The translations under genes were made by a program, and so were the position numbers. This document shows positions 61,701 to 64,000 of a stretch of DNA of 64,000 bases, piece by piece (the first letter of the stretch is position 1; every line of letters starts with the position of its first letter). This DNA is from Acanthosoma haemorrhoidale (lineage: Eukaryota; Arthropoda; Insecta; Hemiptera; Acanthosomatidae). The stretch spans positions 106,537,189-106,601,188 of the forward strand of contig OV884009.1 in the NCBI GenBank assembly GCA_930367205.1, given 5' to 3'. The notes below the pieces were generated by a model. The model had not been told where the DNA came from, did no database searches, and saw only the letters and a list, made by a program, of their open reading frames with translations.

Positions 61701-62540
61701 ATTTAACTTTACTGGTTTCTTACCAAATATATTTATAAACCTATAGCTACTACCTTGTATTCAGGATGACTGATTGTCGAGTATTATCGATTATTTTTCA
61801 AACAATTGATTGTTTTTGCATACACTTTTTAAGAGGTCCCAACCCGAACCTCTTTCCCACTGACTCAGTTTCACATTAATCTTTCATTGGAAAAAAACTT
61901 AATAATATTCTGCGAACTTTCTTCACTTAGATTTCAATTTTTTTTAGCTTACCCAAATATGAAATTATTCCTTCTTTAAAGCTATTACCTTATTTTATTA
62001 ACTTAAACAAACATTTTTCGTTTACGAGTTCTCTTACTAAACTTGACAATAGAAAATGAGAAGTAAAAATGACATTTTTTAATTTCTTAAAAAATAGTAA
62101 AACTATGTTTTAAATTATTTGTAGATAATTTGTAACATAATTAGGTAATTTAAAATATAAATTCAATCTATTACAAAAAATTTCCTTTTACCTTTTTTAA
62201 GGCAGGAAACAATGCTGTTTCAAGTTTATTTGTTATGAATTCACATATGCATAAAACTTGTAAACATGATGCCTATTTTGATGGTTGCTGTAGTGGATTG
62301 TGGTTCTGAAAACTATAGAATGCCTACTAAGTTCTCTAGAAAATTCAATAACACGAGTTACCTGGCACAACGCAGGCAACTAAACTGAAAATTCATACAA
62401 CTATAGTTTATGGAATTCTCTGCCCCTCAAATACAATTGTGTTCTTATATTTTTCTCTAATTTCTCATCAGTTGACTCTTAACTTCCAACCCAATTAGTA
62501 TGTATTTGGCCGGTGATTCTTGCATTTCTATTGTGAAAAA
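58702..62540 (+). other. 3' UTR and downstream flank
   Basis: AT-rich; no further coding exon or recognisable element. The 3' UTR must begin here, but its end cannot be fixed from sequence. Confidence 0.5.
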
Positions 62541-62700
62541 TGAGTGCAGTGAAGAAATCAGACGTTAAGGGTTTTTTAATTCCTTGTGTTCTAAGTGTAT
62601 TTTATATGAAAAAATAATACATCATAAGTCCAATATAAGCAACTTGAGAGAACACCTCACCAGGAAACATAATAATGAGTATTTGTCTTCAAAAAATCAC
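62541..62700 (+). pseudogene. BED-type zinc finger fragment (hAT-like)
   Basis: The plus strand reads MSAVKKSDVKGF, then in the next frame CSKCILYEKIIHHKSNISNL and REHLTRKHNNEY. The C-x2-C...NL-EHL--KH pattern is a BED finger, usual at the N-terminus of hAT transposases. No transposase domain follows within the window. Confidence 0.6.
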
Positions 62701-62996
62701 AATGACATTACTATACAGGTATTTATACACTTGATATAAAAAGGATTATGATATATATGGATAAATAGAGGTTTTCTGTTTTATCTAAATGTGGAGCATA
62801 AACAGCTATGTGTTGTTGCAGTTAAAGTTTTGAAATGTTATTTTGTTATCTACAAGATGTTTGATGGTTAATTGGATAATTGATTGTATGATATCGATTA
62901 TCGAATAGGGACAATGGTTAATCATGTATTAAAATTTTTTTACATATCATTCAATTAATATTTATTTGTATTATAACGAATATATATCTACTGTCC

Positions 62997-63178
62997 ACTC
63001 GCCAAGAGAATGCCTCTGAGTAGTGGGGCACATCTTTTTCGTTCCCCTACATCTTATACCCCCACCCACCTTACTAATTCATCATATATCGACATCACCA
63101 ATCTATCGACTCGTGACTTCTCAAGAGGCAAGCTAGATTGTTAATGGGAAACGTTTTAACAGCATTCTCTTAGCGAAC
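62997..63178. mobile_element. Small MITE, copy 2
   Basis: Starts ACTCGCCAAGAGAATGCC and ends GCATTCTCTTAGCGAAC. The ends are inverted repeats and match those of the copy at 27877-28047; interiors are similar. No coding capacity. Confidence 0.65.
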
Positions 63179-64000
63179 AAACTAGTAGTTCTATCATTTA
63201 TTATTATTTTAAGGTTGCGTTGAAATTTTTGTAACAGCACGATTATTCCACCGCTGCTGACGTCATGCTCATAAGGCACTGGTGACACATCCCGGCTCAG
63301 GAAACGACAACAAAAATCAACAACTTCAAACAAATATTTTAATGTGAAATTGTAAAGTTTATTCTAAATATATAATAAATCTATAATTACTTACATTTCT
63401 TATATATCCTAGTCACTTTCCCATATCTGGATCACCCCAGCCCACATAAATCCGGTTATGAGAGTACTATATTTATATTTTATTATTTATTAATCAGGGA
63501 CATGGTCCCAAAAAATTTTCTATTTTGTTATATTCTATATATACCGCATTATTCCATGTCAATGATGCAATTCTTTTTTTACCTTCGTTCATCAGCCCTC
63601 TCTTCATAGTTGTAATAGGGGTGTCACACCTTGAGTTTATTTTAAATATTGAAAATATATTGATTTGCATTTTTTTGGAAATTCACAATTATGTTGTCGG
63701 GCAGGAAAATATTGAAAGATACCGATAGGTGTATTCAATTACTGACTTAATTATTCCAGGAGGTCTCAGAGTATTTTTTTTTTGTTTTTAATTCATATTG
63801 TTTTCATTTGTTATGTACATGTGTATTGCTGTATACATGCTGCATTGTATATATATACATGTGTCTATACAATGTGGTTGTATATTTTCTATACATGTAT
63901 ATAGATATATTTATATTTCTGTGAAAGGGGATGTGTATTTTGTGTACCAATAGTGTGGGAGTCAACACAGCAAGTAATTTTTTTTCCCCTCAATTTTATC
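63179..64000. other. AT-rich flank to window end
   Basis: No gene or element recognised. Short TATA/TACATG-rich simple sequence lies at 63810-63930. Confidence 0.5.

Overview
The window looks like part of an animal nuclear genome, most likely an arthropod. It is AT-rich, one gene is split into many small exons by AT-rich introns with GT-AG borders, and the introns and flanks are full of decayed transposons (Ty3/Gypsy, LINE, mariner, Tc1, Tigger/pogo, piggyBac and hAT relatives, tRNA-derived SINEs). There are no bacterial features. I cannot name the species from sequence alone; an insect or a crustacean would both fit.

Layout. Positions 1-190 hold a broken Tigger-type DNA-binding domain (minus strand). 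A complete Ty3/Gypsy LTR retrotransposon lies at 1070-8361 on the minus strand, with two nearly identical LTRs, a 4-bp target duplication, a tRNA-Leu-like primer site, and gag, protease, RT/RNase H and integrase regions. It is broken by in-frame stops and several one-base frame changes. Between 8.4 and 12.2 kb are a LINE fragment (minus) and a Tigger transposase pseudogene (plus).

From 12212 to 58701 on the plus strand runs one host gene. I assembled 21 coding exons with matching phases, about 1,023 codons. Its second half matches GSE1 (genetic suppressor element 1, a factor associated with LSD1-CoREST/HDAC corepressor complexes): the N-terminal SFAA-LR-LA motif, the Pro/Tyr-rich block, the S-LDLE...KLDFL-IF-LTT core and the C-terminal coiled coil ending LSLPL. 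Its first half carries repeated CxxC...CxxC modules, each made by a pair of exons. Five are inferred. The first half of module 5 is missing, and the splice phase breaks exactly where the assembly has a 500-N gap (27216-27715), so an exon is probably hidden there. The start of the gene was not found and is probably upstream.

The introns hold most of the transposon remains: a solo LTR ending 32 bp before exon 4, a 462-bp inverted-repeat element ending 29 bp before exon 7, a Jockey-like LINE, two mariners, a Tigger-like element, piggyBac fragments, a KRBA2/SCAND3-like integrase, hAT-, Tc1- and P-element-like pieces, LINE fragments on both strands and at least five SINEs. From 58.7 to 64 kb lies AT-rich flank with a BED-finger fragment and a second copy of a roughly 180-bp MITE.
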